Positions 1 through 10,659 of a stretch of 64,000 nucleotides of DNA are shown one piece after another. Made by a program: the position numbers and the translations under genes. The stretch is taken from assembly GCF_022539505.1 (NCBI RefSeq), contig NC_061513.1:348731696-348795695 (forward strand). Reading direction: 5' to 3'. The notes beneath the pieces were generated by a model that saw only the letters and a list, made by a program, of their open reading frames with translations, ran no database searches and was not told where the DNA came from. The stretch's first letter is position 1. Each line of letters begins with the position of its first letter. This stretch comes from Lolium rigidum. Its lineage: Eukaryota; Streptophyta; Magnoliopsida; Poales; Poaceae.

Positions 1-790
1 GGCCGGACACTCGAGGCCGTCCTCGAGCACATCGAGGGCGGCAACTTCCCGGTGCTCACGATGTCCCCTCCATCGAGGGCATCGGCGAGCCGCCGTCGGG
101 AAACGCCTCGGCAGCCACGGCGCATGGCTGCCGGCTCGTCGTCTTCCGGATCGGCGCCGAGGTCATCCTTGGCGACGGTGAAGAGGGAGGAGGCGACGTC
201 GCCTTCGGCGCCGGTGCGCGTCAAGAAGGAGCCGGCGTCTCCGCCTCCGACCGGAGGGCGCAGCGGCGGCGCCCTCGTCATCCGCGACCAGCCTTCCGCG
301 CCGCGAGCGGCCGGAAGAAGACGAAGAAAGAGGCCGCCGCAAACCAGCTCGCCGAGGAGGAGGCGAAGCGCGCGGAGGACGCCGCGATGGCGGAGGCGAT
401 CGCCGGGTCGCTGCAGGACATGGAGGAGGAGAAGCGCGCGGACGACGCCGCATCGGGCTCGGGCCAGGCGCGGCCGGGAGCGCCGGGAGGCGGAGCAGCA
501 GCCGGCGGCTGCCGGACCTGGCCGCCGCACGCCAACTCGCCGCCCGCGCCGCTCCAACCGCCAACGATGATGTCGCGCGCTACCGCCGTCCTGCGACACC
601 TCCATCCGGCGTCGTTGTCCCCGTCGTCGACCTCGAGTCCTCCGACGACGAATGGTACAAGCCATCCCCGGGGTGGGGAGACGCCGGTCAGGGCAGCAGC
701 AGCCAGGCCGCGCAGCCGAAGGTCAACGACGACGGCTCCGACGACGACGGCGGCGACTACACGGTGTTCTACCACCATTTCGGCATGTAG
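1..790 (+). pseudogene. Frameshifted GC-rich ORF, probably transposon-encoded, truncated by the window edge
   Basis: Three plus-strand reading frames carry protein-like sequence in succession. The first (from base 1 to about 300) has Ser/Pro-rich segments and repeated VKREE/VKKEP-type motifs. The second (about 300-450) has a charged run ending in IAGSLQDMEEEKRADD. The third (about 480-790) has a DLESSDDEWYKPSPGWGD segment and ends in YTVFYHHFGM with TAG at 788-790. At least two frameshifts are therefore needed to read it through. Strong GC content, Lys-Glu-Pro motifs and an acidic tail with a short aromatic end recall repetitive low-complexity proteins carried by grass DNA transposons; that is inference from memory, not a domain hit. 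The true start lies left of the window. No enzymatic motif is visible, so no function is assigned. Confidence 0.45.
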
Positions 791-1087
791 AGCGCCGTGT
801 TTTAAATTTAGCATTTGAATTCCCCTAGCCGAATTCGAAATATAGTCGAATTCGGCCTCTATGTATGAACTCCGCCCGTTATATAATAAATATCATTAAA
901 TTTAGTCTATATTCACCCGTTTTTAGCCGTAGTTTGTCAAGTTTCCGTTTTTAAATTCGCATCGTCGACTTCGCCCGGGCACGCGGCTGGGAAACTACTA
1001 CTCCCCACGCCAAATCTTCCTCCAATCCGGACAAAAATTTCGCCGGATTTGGGCGTGGGGAGCGCCAACGAGTGGGGATGCTCTGAT
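791..1087 (+). mobile_element. 3' tail and terminal hairpin of the unit carrying the preceding ORF
   Basis: After the stop codon the sequence turns AT-rich and ends in a compact hairpin at 1002-1061, whose arms are TCCCCACGCCAAATC and its near-complement (one extra G on the right arm). The string GAGTGGGGATGCTCT follows at about 1071-1085. GAGCATCCCCACTC-like ends are common on grass DNA transposons. The left end would be outside the window, so neither an inverted repeat pair nor a target duplication can be checked. Confidence 0.35.
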
Positions 1088-1189
1088 TCTCCAGGTCGCC
1101 AAAAAATCTAGTAAAAAATGAAGTTTCCCAAGTATGCTACAAAGTGAGAAATCGGCCTCAGTATGATTGTATGTGTCCATACAAAAGGT

Positions 1190-1357
1190 AGAGAAATCCC
1201 GATGACCTTCGGTGTTTTTCCCTTTTCCTTAGGGGTCTTCCTGTAAAAGTTCTGGGACGCGTGTGTCTGTGGGTTTCTCTCGAAGGGTCCGCGTGTGTTG
1301 TAACCTGTAACCTCCCTCGCTAATTGAATGGACGCGGCATCTTCTCAAAAAAAAAAG
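1190..1357 (+). repeat. Poly(A)-ended retroposon-like 3' end
   Basis: A stretch ending in AATGGACGCGGCATCTTCTC is followed by a run of ten A (1347-1356). This layout resembles the 3' end of a grass LINE or other retroposed copy. No ORF or target duplication was found, so the call is weak. Confidence 0.25.
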
Positions 1358-1982
1358 GGTAGAGAAAGAATAATTGTACCTCTCGAAGGCTAGTTGTGCA
1401 TATTCTTGTTTCTTGGATATGATTTGTAGACTAACACCCCATGACGATGACATACATACAGTGCACCTATGTTTTTCAAAATGTGATGAAAACCAAAATA
1501 ATCACCTTTCGTAAACCCTAGATAGGGCCCTGGTAAGCCATTTCTGAAATTAGATTATGATTTATCGAGTTATAAGATGTAAGAGAGATCAAACACACAA
1601 TAGTGCAAGGTTTGAAATGATGAGACCGGCGAGATTAAAAGTACTAATTCAGCAGGACACAAGGGATACAACCTACAAAGTCGCGTTATCATTATGGACC
1701 ATTTTACCTACGAACATTGCATACATAATCACAATTGTATTAAAAACTACATCAGATCGGAAAATGTAAAAAGTGTGCAAACAACAAAGATTTAAGATAA
1801 AGCTAAAATTTACGTAAAAAATACTACAAGCTCATCATCGCCTCTAGCTAACACATATTTTAGCATCTTGGCATTCCCCAAGAGGTAGGTCACCAAAGAC
1901 CAAACCCGCATAGGTTGCAATAAGAGAGTCACGTCCTCCAAATAACGTTTGGGGGACCATGGACAAGAAATAGAGAAAAAAG
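1358..1982. other. AT-rich stretch with nothing recognisable
   Basis: I see no coding, RNA or terminal-repeat signal here. ORFs in it are short and lack any recognisable motif. Confidence 0.4.
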
Positions 1983-2312
1983 GCTCTACGGTTGCGTCCC
2001 CCAAAGCTAAACAGCGCTTCATTTTGTGTCTGGCGTTTCCGGTACGTCGGACATAAAAATAACGTCCACATGCATGCAGCCCCTAGTCTTCACATGTCAT
2101 TCTCTTTTCCCACACTTTCTCTCTCCTACTTTTCTCGCATGGGGTGGTCCCCTCTATTAAAATGCATGCATCTGGACCCTATTTGAGGGACATGGGTTGG
2201 GAAGGGTCTCTTTTTTGTATAGATTTTAGTCTCTTTTTGTCCGGCGTTGTCTCCAAAGGTGTCCCAAATCGTCGTGCCAGACGTTTTTTGAGGGCGCGAC
2301 TGGAGATGCTCT
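1983..2312. mobile_element. Degenerate MITE-like element
   Basis: The right end (about 2284-2312) reads TTTTTTGAGGGCGCGACTGGAGATGCTCT. Its reverse complement resembles the left end around 1983-2008, GGCTCTACGGTTGCGTCCCCCAAAG, with several mismatches and a small gap. The inside is non-coding and includes a CATGCATG-rich stretch. Ends of the type AGAGCATCTCCAGTCGCG are frequent on grass miniature DNA transposons. No convincing target duplication was found. Confidence 0.4.
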
Positions 2313-2619
2313 AAGCTCAAAGGTTTTAAAGATCCGCTTTGAGTCGCCCGACCCAACATGCGAGAACAAAATATCGTCCCAACGAATTATGTTTGATAAC
2401 ACACCTCTTGCAATGCGAGTTATTGAACCGTGGTACTGCTTAAGTAGAACTTCATGAGCATCATAGAACGAAGCATGATAAAACTTGACACCAACGCTAA
2501 GATTGGCGAAAACAACAAACGATTAACCAACAGATCTAGAGTCGGTGAAATGTGCACCCGGATGTCAGCTAGAGAACACCAAGACAGAGATGGTGCCATG
2601 AGCCTCTTATTATCTGCGA

Positions 2620-2885
2620 CACCAAATTCTGCATCAAGACATCGCCACCAACACAGACCTAACAATAAAAAGAGATAGACTATAAAAGAGACATAGATCC
2701 TGAGTTTTTCTAGGTCCTAGGTACTGAATCGGCCTCCGCTGATAAGGCTTAAATGGCAATAGCGACGGAAGCCGATTCAACACCTAAGGACAAGGAAAAT
2801 TCAGGATTTATCTTTTTTATAGTCTATCTCTTTTTATTGTTAGGTTTGTGTTGGTGATGACGTCTCGATGCCAAATTTGACAGTA
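2620..2885. repeat. Long foldback (hairpin) element, arms about 120 bp, loop about 22 bp
   Basis: The left arm (about 2620-2740) and right arm (about 2763-2885) are near-complementary over roughly 120 bases. Both carry AACAATAAAAAGAGATAGAC (right arm on the opposite strand) and both end at the loop with GAATCGGC-type sequence. Weaker similarity continues outward to about 2585 and 2908. It has no coding content. It could be a foldback MITE or a recent inverted duplication, and an RNA from it would form a long near-perfect stem. Confidence 0.75.
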
Positions 2886-2949
2886 CTATCTGTGATCCAT
2901 CTTCTGCCAAATACGTAACTTTGTACTCGGCTGCTGATACTGCATTTAA

Positions 2950-3020
2950 CTAGCTAGGACGCGCATCCCATGCGTGCCGGGAATAGCAACTACTAGATTT
3001 AGATGTGCGCCTTGGCGCAC
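2950..3020 (-). mobile_element. Helitron 3' terminus, with a second terminator-like end just beyond it
   Basis: Read on the minus strand, the hairpin GTGCGCCAAGGCGCAC (3005-3020) is followed by 8 bases and then CTAG (2993-2996), with T as the next base. That is the standard 3' end of a plant Helitron: short GC hairpin, CTRR, and insertion before T. About 40 bases farther on the same strand, a second hairpin (2959-2975, ACGCAT/ATGCGT arms) is followed by CTAGCTAG ending at 2950, again with T next. The Helitron body therefore lies to the right, at higher coordinates. Its 5' TC end was not located. Confidence 0.65.
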
Positions 3021-4842
3021 GATCCCGTGAAGGTCATGCCAATGTTTATTTCGTATAACGGTGATAAAATAGTGATACTTATAAGTTTCATGATGCACAC
3101 AGAACATATACTATTCCAACTTATCAGTTAGGACATCAAAGAATTTACAGCTCTCCTGAGTTTTCAGGACCCACACGTATCATATATGGGTAGCACTAAG
3201 GCAGGAAACTAAGCCACAAAAATAAACCAATGGTCCATAAGAACCAAAAAAAGTTCAGGAAAGAGTGAGGAAAAGGCAAAGACCATTCACATTGCTTACA
3301 CTCGAACCCAGAATAACATGATGTTAGAAAATGGCTCTATAACCAAATCATATGCAAATCTGAAAGGGAACACACAATGGCATAGACGAGCCAAGTCCTT
3401 TTTTCATAGACCTAGATAAGTTCATAGGAAGCACACAATGGCATCAAATCAGGAACTTACAAAGTCTTCCTTCCGACGAGCCACAAAGTCTAGTGCGGAG
3501 CACATACTAATAATAAGAACATAGCAGCGGTAGACCAGGAATATACACAAGTCTCTTTCCTGGCCCAAGTACACCAAGTACACCACCCGATGAAGCAAAC
3601 TGCATAACTAAATAGCTGACAACAGAGAACCAAAAGCACTCGCATATAGCGAACTTCATCGAAGGGTAGAACCACCATCCAACGCACAGAGGAGGACTGC
3701 TGCAACAGGTAACTTGTTCATATGTACATGACCACTGCAAAAGGTAGGGGCGTCAAGCAAACAGCTACCAAAGGCCTCCGACGCCTAGAGGAAGCCCTTC
3801 TGAAAATGGAACAACACGGTAATAAGCGGTAAATCCTAGGTTGTGAACAACACAGTAATAAGCGGTAAATCCTATGTTGTAATAAACAAGCAGCACAGAT
3901 TAGTATAGATGCTACTATTAATTCATCTATCACTGGCCTGGTGGGAAATGTCGTGTACAGGGTAACGTGTTGCATACAATCAAGTGAGATAATTTTCAAG
4001 AACGAGCAATGTTTCAGATAGACCCAAATGCGTGCCCAACCGCCTGCTCGTGCTCTAATTTCACATACAAGTGTTCAGTTCTTACAAGCATGTGGTTTGT
4101 CAAGAACCAAAAACATGTGCGCGCAAATACATAAGGAAAAGTTATGTTATCTTTGGGTACAAGTAGCTTTTAATTCTACAGATAATTTGTGGTGTCATAA
4201 GCCGTATATTAATATCATCTGTACACAGCTGCTTTATATGCTCCGACATATTGCAGTTTTAATCACCTACTTGGATATCATTTGGATAATTAGCGAGGGA
4301 TGTAAGAATGAAGATAGTGAAGAAATTAGCAAATGTGGCCAAAGTAATCCAAAGAATGTACCTCTTTCTAAGTCAAGACTTCTTGTTTTCGCGGAGGCCA
4401 TCCGCCTGATCACGCGACTGCATACGCCTACAGGCGATTAACAGTAGAAGCTAATCAGCACATACCAGGAAAGTGTATTGCACAAGCTTACTATAACAAA
4501 AACCGCCTCAACACTACAAACCTTGAAAACGCATAGCTCTATAAAACCAAGGACTTGCGTAGTCAGCAGGTTAAAACGGACGTAGATCAATCAGTTGCTT
4601 AAGCGTTGGAAAGACAAAGCAGTAAATCTAATGCAGGAAATAAAAGTGTGAACAGGAATATGAAAAAAGTAAGACCATGGTCACAGGAGAACACAACACG
4701 ATTTTAGGGCACGCCTTGTCTAAAATTGGAGGCCGGTGAAAAGAAAGCAACATGTGACAGCAAGAAGGCATAGGTACAACACAGAAAAATGTACAATGAA
4801 GCAGAAGCCAAACTCATCTAATTTTTGATGTCTATCTTCAAC
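3021..4842. other. Presumed Helitron interior without recognisable genes
   Basis: AT-rich non-repetitive-looking DNA. The longest ORF (plus strand, 4028-4441) has no recognisable motif and no codon-bias signal. I see no tRNA, no LTR and no terminal repeat. It lies directly upstream, in Helitron orientation, of the terminus at 2993, so it is probably Helitron body or captured sequence. Confidence 0.35.
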
Positions 4843-5428
4843 TAACAAAAATGAGTAAATGGGCACCAAGGGGAATGAAGAACCAACGTGTTTGAGTTTT
4901 TGTCCGTCGAAGGAGCAACAGACGGGCCAGGTGAAGATTCAGGAGCCTCGACCATAGGCAAACCAACCTGGCATAGAGAACAAACAACCTGTAACAAAAA
5001 AGATGGGTAATGGGAAAACATGCACACACACATTGGTAAAATAGACATATTTCTAGGAATACACGAGGTTAAAGATAAGACTAAAAAATAACCCATTGTA
5101 TACCATGTTTTGTTGTCATATCAAAAGGCATAAGATAAGATCGTCTTATCAACCATTGTACATGCCCTTAAGACTACTTGGGCAGGAGATGGCTGATTTG
5201 GTGGGACCGCTGAGGTGGCATAGCTGCATGTTTAGAGAATTAGGTTAGTGGGGATGAACTTCTTAGTTATGTAGGATAGACATAAACCCACCTCCTCAGG
5301 CTCAACTCGAGGAGCCAACTCCTGCACAGCCCCGACGCCATGTTCAGACAATGAGCCAGTGAGCAGAGCCCTCTTGACCTGTGAATCGATATCACACTTG
5401 CCATCGCTGCACAACATGCGAGTGGATG
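4843..5428 (-). pseudogene. Candidate two-exon minus-strand gene fragment in the Helitron body
   Basis: Two minus-strand segments have canonical borders. Segment one spans 5428-5292, preceded by TTGTTTAG and followed by GTGGGT. Segment two starts at 4988, preceded by TTTTTTGTTACAG, and runs to a stop near 4843. Spliced together they stay in one frame for roughly 90 residues, with a Glu-Pro-Glu-Glu junction followed by a Cys-x-x-Cys pair and a Ser/Pro-rich tail. A further segment at 5545-5493 also has splice-like ends but does not keep an open frame with the next one. I do not recognise the protein. Helitrons often carry captured host exons, and that is the most likely explanation, but chance splice-like sites are possible. 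Confidence 0.25.
5092..5172. mobile_element. Truncated Tourist-like MITE end
   Basis: The right end CCATTGTACATGCCC is followed by TTAA, and inside it is the palindromic GATAAGATCGTCTTATC. GGGCATGTACAATGG with a TTA-type target is a familiar Tourist/PIF MITE end in grasses. The left partner is missing or degenerate (a partial CCCATTGTATACC at about 5092). Confidence 0.4.
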
Positions 5429-5755
5429 CTAAACAATAACCCAAAGCAACCATGTATGTAACTGAGCCAACAAACAAAGCTCATGCATGTACCTAGGTCC
5501 AGGAGGCTTCGTAACCGATGGCGGGAGCAGCATTACGGAGCCAACCTATTTACATAAGTCAGCATTAGAAGTTGGATACAGATCTAAATAGAGATAGTCA
5601 GACAAGGAAACTAAGGGAGAATCATAGTAGAGGAATAAGCACTCCCACAACACAGCAGGAAATAGTATTCTACTGTGCTCACAAACTCAATATTAAGGCT
5701 ATGTTGTAGCGTGAGAAATAACTATTAGAAGGACCAGTCTGGAACAGATACTCAC

Positions 5756-5994
5756 CACGAGAGGTAGGCATGTCGATGGAAGCTCGGAGCATCCAAATGA
5801 CCCCAGTCAATGACCGTATGATTGTCCTGACCATCACTACCTACAGGAACACCTTTGTCTCTAATTCTCTCCAAATATAGCTTCGAGAAATCTGAACCTT
5901 TTGTAACATACTTGAACAAGTATTTCATGATGATAGCTTTGTTTCCCCACTCAACATCCATGATACCTCTTTTGAAACTTGACAGTGTGAAGAA
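5756..5994 (-). pseudogene. Helitron Rep/helicase-like fragment in one exon
   Basis: The minus-strand translation contains DVEWGNKAIIMKYLFKYVTKG followed by a SDFSKLYLERI stretch. This matches the Helitron N-terminal region in which an asparagine-lysine segment precedes the very conserved KYLFKYV-K-G motif of plant Helitron proteins. A full Helitron protein is over a thousand residues; only about 75 are present. The segment is bounded by TTTGCAG on its upstream side (acceptor before 5994) and GTGAGT on its downstream side (donor after 5756), so it could be spliced as an exon. It agrees in orientation with the Helitron 3' end at 2993. The rest of Rep and the helicase were not found, so this is a remnant. 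Confidence 0.55.
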
Positions 5995-8546
5995 CTGCAA
6001 AGAAAGGCAAGGATCAGCTACCCAACTACTACCCGATTAACGAAGACGGCAGGAATAGGAAGCGCACAAACTGTAAAGCAGAACACAAACTTCATTGGTA
6101 AGTGTTGGTCAGTTCATGGTAGCAACTTCATTGTTTTTTCCCTGACCTAAGCCTGCGATTTTAATTGCTAGCTGAATCGAAGCAAGCACAAAAAATGAAG
6201 CGGTACTTCTGAAACAAACTTTTTTTATCACATGTGTGCAGTTTATAGTTTAATTGAACATGGCTAAGATCACGTAAACCACTTTAATCATAAAACATGA
6301 TAAGAAGTTTTACCATAGTTGTACAGTTTACAACCTAACTGCCTCACTTTTGCCAACTTGTGCAGGCAACTTTTCTTTTCAGAAGTTCAGCAAACTTGGC
6401 TAACATCATGCAAACCACTTTAATCTTGATCATAAAAACACGTTCAGAATGTTGCACACGCATGAACACCTGTACTACCTGGAAATTATATGGCTATTTT
6501 TTGTTTGATTGTACCACTACAACTTGTTTATAACTTAATAATTGCCTCACTGCTGCTGTTCAACTTGGCTTTTCAGAATATGGGACAAATCTATCACCCG
6601 AGTAAAACATCTGCTAGACAACAGCAGAGCTGCAAGCCAGCAACCGAAGCAGACACAAGAATTTCATGCTGGAAATAAATTATCTTTTCCTCCCCCTCTC
6701 TTTCTTCCTGGCTCTCTATCCTCCACGCACCTTGATAGAAACTAAGATAAGATATATGGGCTGATCTCTGGCCAGCGAAAGAAACATGTACATTACCACC
6801 GTGTGTCTACGAATACTACAGAGCGTTTCTTTTGACCTGGTTAAACGCACGCACTCATGTTCTATGCAGATGAGGATGGAACAGAGGGCACTCACCGGGA
6901 ATACAAGGTAACAGCAGCAAGTAACCTGGAGCACACATAAACATAATATCATTCAGTAAAAAAATGCATCTAAACAGAACAAATAAACAAGCGCTGATAC
7001 CAAACAGGTAGAGATCGGTACCTGAGAAAGGAGTCGCAGCAACAACTCACAATACCAAATAACCTGAAGCACACAATAAAGGTGAAGAATAACACGGTCA
7101 GAATCTTGCACATAGCTGCACATCTGTGCTACTTCAGAATTGTATGGCTATATACAAGTTTCCTTTGGATTCCATCTGAAATAAGCTAAATGATAGTTTT
7201 AGATGGTACACTAACTAACTGATGTTGGTTAAATATTTGAGGGCATTCAGGTCTGGATCTTTCAGGACATTTGACTGACAAGCTTCTCGAATTTGCACTT
7301 AACAGTATAACAGAGGTGAGACACACACGTGCTTCAGCAGCCAGATTGAACATACCTAAAGAGCAAGGCAACCGCAGAGGAAAAGGAACAAGAAAAGCAA
7401 GATACCGGTAATGTAGAAGTGGAAATGATAAAGTACCACGAGACAGCCAAAAGTAAAGCAAGACCGAGAGGAGACTGAACTCGCTTATCTAGAAAAGCAC
7501 AATCTCATGTATACGAACATGACCGAACGAAACGGTAAATAACTGTTAGGTTAGAAAATGCAAAAAACAGTATCCCCCTCTGCTTGGCTAACCTGCACTA
7601 TCTGAAGTCTAACATGCATATATAGCACCACACTATCTCCCCCTAGGAAGCCATGCTTAGTTCATGGTAGCAACCTCAGTGGTTTTTCTGTGTCTTAAGC
7701 CCGTGATTTAATTTCTAGGTCAACCAAAGGTAGCAGGAAAAACAAAATGCTAGTTCTGAATAACTGTCCTGAGACCTACTACAGAAAGGCAAACAGTTGA
7801 ACATATACATAAAATTAAATAAACAAAACTGCTTCGTAATACACAATAACTATCTAAATCGTCTCTGCTAAAAGATTACAAACTGTAACATAGCATATGT
7901 ATATTTTTCTCCCAAAAAAACTCAACCAAGACATGGTCATAGTGAACCAAGTTTCATAGGGCTTCCAACCTGACTTTTCAGAAGGTCAAACAAACATGGG
8001 TAAGACCACGCAAAGCACTTTAAGCTTCACAGGGCAGATGCCACATCAAAGTTTAGTTTCTGACAGCTATCACATATACATTTATCATAGCTGCACAATG
8101 TATGTACAACCTAATAATTGGTTATGTTATAGATGATTATGAAGCAGAACCAAAGCATCATCAGTTATCAGCTAAGGGGCGTTGGTTTGTATGTTTCTCG
8201 GTTTAGAGTGTATCGCTCTGACTCCAATAAAATCTACTGTTAACTGGCTGTAGGAGTGTACGCCACGTGTCTTGGTATCTCATTTCCGCCTCCGGCGAGG
8301 TAAATCTCGCCAAAGCCCGTGGTCAGTTAGTAGTAGTAGTAGGAAGCAATGTGCAGAAACAGTTTTGGAACTTGTAAAAAGCAAACAGCGGATCGGATCA
8401 GAGTAGGCCAAATCGTAGTTGTTGTAATAATTAAGCAGGAGCAGGAACCTTGGCGGGGTTGCGTGCTTTACCAATGGCACTAATAAACTACACCTCCACC
8501 AACCAAATCAGTACGTACTACTGCTACTTACATGGACAGCATAATC
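5995..8546. other. AT-rich Helitron interior or captured sequence, no clear gene
   Basis: No protein domain is recognisable. On the minus strand two very short stretches are bracketed by splice-like sites: about 7062-7020 (preceded by TGCTTCAG, followed by GTACCG) and about 6925-6896 (preceded by TGCTCCAG, followed by GTGAGT). They are too short to interpret. There is no LTR, RNA gene or tandem repeat. Confidence 0.3.
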
Positions 8547-8822
8547 AGGTGTGATTTGTTAATCTGAAGACAGGATCAAGAACACACGTTTTTTGCAGGG
8601 CTGGAAGATACAGGGAAGAGCACAGCAAGATTTGCATTTACTTTTAGGTTCTCCATCTAAAACTAATATAAAGTAGAACTGCTGTTACTCCCTCTCGTTC
8701 TACAGGTGCCGGGTTGGGGAATATTTGTTTCCTGAATGGATTAATTAGGTGTGATTTCTTAATCTGAAGACAGGTTGAAGAACACAAATTTTTTGCAGGG
8801 CTGGAAGATACAGGGAAGAGCA
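8547..8822. repeat. 76-bp direct duplication, copies exactly 200 bp apart
   Basis: Bases 8547-8622 and 8747-8822 are near-identical (about five or six differences), starting AGGTGTGATTT and ending GGAAGATACAGGGAAGAGCA. On the minus strand each copy holds two acceptor-like sites preceded by pyrimidine tracts (TATCTTCCAG and CTGTCTTCAG). The duplication could thus duplicate an exon border. The 124 bases between the copies are unrelated. Confidence 0.75.
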
Positions 8823-9105
8823 GGACGAGGCTCACCACAGGACGAGTCGAACAGCAGGCCAAATGAAGCAGCCGCGGGCAGCAGACGCGGCAATCCCAGC
8901 AGACGGACGACCTGCGAAGAGAGGGGAAAAGGAGGACAGTAAGGGGCGCACAAATCGAGCAAGAAACAGAAGAATGAAGGAGGAACGGGGCAGCAGCATG
9001 GCCACCGTCGAGTCGCCAGCCGGCGTCAGCCAAGGCCGAAGACCAAGCACGGCCGCGGCATGGAGAAACTCGAATCGGCAACTGACCCGCATCGGTCAAG
9101 CAGGG

Positions 9106-9400
9106 GCTCACCTTAACCGAATCCATGGCAGATCGGCGCCATGAGGCAAGGCCGACCACCGGCGACGGCACGGGACGCGGCGGATGGCACTGGATCTGCG
9201 GCGGAGCGGCGATGCGGAGGAGGCGGGGCTGCGAGGACGGAGCGCTCGAAGCGGAAGAGGCGGGGGGTGGGCGGGGGGAAGTGAGGAGGATGGTCCTCCG
9301 AAGCGACGGCGCTCGTGGGTATAGTGCCCCGCACAGTGAGAGCTTCTCTCGTGGGCTAATGGCGCGCCGCCACGGAACCGCCCGCACCGGCCATCGATGG
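9106..9400 (-). other. GC-rich 5'-exon-like block on the minus strand
   Basis: A CpG-rich block runs from about 8.85 to 9.7 kb between AT-rich flanks. On the minus strand an ATG at 9126 opens five codons (MDSVK) ending in AAG followed by GTGAGC (9111-9106), a good donor. This is how the first exon of a plant gene often looks. The long minus-strand ORF through the region is Ser/Pro/Arg-rich with no domain and is probably composition-driven. It could be the captured 5' end of a gene inside the Helitron, or a host promoter region. No TATA box was confidently placed. Confidence 0.3.
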
Positions 9401-9867
9401 AGAAGACGAAGATACCCCGCTATCTACCCGCCCAGGTGAGATATTTCCGGCCACCGTCACGCCCCCATACGAGGCCGCTAGCGAGCCGCAGCGGCAGACA
9501 CGCGGGCCCGTGCGACCGTGGGGCCCGGACGCACCCTGATGCGGGTAGGGAACGGCTGCTCCATGTCTTCTTTCCACCGCGCTGGACGAACGGTAATTAC
9601 ACCGTGGAGGCTTGCCAGCCAACCAGAAGGCACGCGCGTGGGATAAGGGACGGCCAAGATCAAGTTACTGTGCAAATCCAACGGCTAGCATGCTCAAATC
9701 GCTGTGAATCCCCGATGGGGGGCAGCTATTATACCTTCCAATTGCAGTACCGTGTACTCCAACATGTGGAGTGATGCCTAGTCAGAACCGGGTATTTACA
9801 ACATGTGCAGTGATACGTGTACTACACATGTGGAGTCATCACCTGTATTAAGTTAAATTTTGTGGAC
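9401..9867. other. GC-rich to mixed stretch, unexplained
   Basis: Continuation of the GC-rich block, then repeated ACATGTGGAGT-like strings at 9760-9835. No gene or terminal repeat could be supported. Confidence 0.3.
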
Positions 9868-10240
9868 TGACAAACTTTTTGCACCCACAAGCGTATGTTC
9901 TTGGTGTTTGAAATGAGTTTTAAAAGTATTTCAAAATGCAAAGAATTTCTGACAAAAAAGTGGCCCGTATATCTCAATGTTAACGTTCTATGTGCACGGA
10001 TGGTTTTTTCACGAAAAACCAATATTTTTGTGTTGTGTGTAAACGAGAAAATTTAGTGCTAAAAATAGCTCTTCGTGAGATAATTTTTTATGCTTTTTAA
10101 TATAACTTCAGATATATCGGTTTTCCGTGAAACTTAGCGTTCACACATAGAATGTCGAGATATACGCGTGATATTTTTTGGAATTTTTTATATTTTAAAA
10201 TGTTATTTCTGTTGGCAGAAGCATATGCACCAAAGATCAG
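9868..10240. mobile_element. Degenerate foldback MITE
   Basis: The left half contains CGTATATCTCAATGTTAACGTTCTATGTG and the right half, read in reverse complement, contains CGCGTATATCTCGACATTCTATGTGTG, each followed by a TTTCACG-AAAACC-AATAT-like string. The two halves therefore form an imperfect inverted repeat with a centre near 10,060. It is AT-rich and non-coding. The ends are not sharp, so the borders are approximate. Confidence 0.5.
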
Positions 10241-10659
10241 AAGTTGATTCTCACCATAAATGTTGTTGCATTTCACCATAAAGTTGATTAAAATTAAAAA
10301 TACTTTACTTACGAAAAGAGTTACAAGTATAATTATTTAAGGACGACGGAGAAGTATACTTAATTAATTAGTTGAGAGTTTATTCATTCCTCAAATAAGA
10401 GGCACACACATTTTAAGATGAAAATCTGACCGAAAAAATCGTACATAACTAGTATGATTACATTTTTATTGAAAAACATTTATTTAATGATACCAATTCT
10501 ATATTAAGTTTTCAAGAGGAACTAGGCCCTCCATATGAAAAACCTGAATAATTTTAGATGGATTAATTACTACTCAAAGAAAAATTCTATATATATAACT
10601 AGGCCCTCTACTTAATTTTCAACAGGGCCCTCCATATGGAAAAGGCTAATAATAATACT

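Noticed and set aside
4028..4441. A 137-codon plus-strand ORF
   Set aside because: No motif, AT-rich, opposite to the Helitron-related exons, and no start or splice support.
8170..8510. Possible Harbinger-like MITE (GGGGCGTTGGTTTG ... CCAACCAAATC)
   Set aside because: The end match is short and offset, and no TTA-type duplication was found.
8644..9387. A 247-codon minus-strand ORF
   Set aside because: Ser/Pro/Arg-rich with no domain, spans a CpG-rich block and contains a better splice donor after MDSVK; likely composition-driven.
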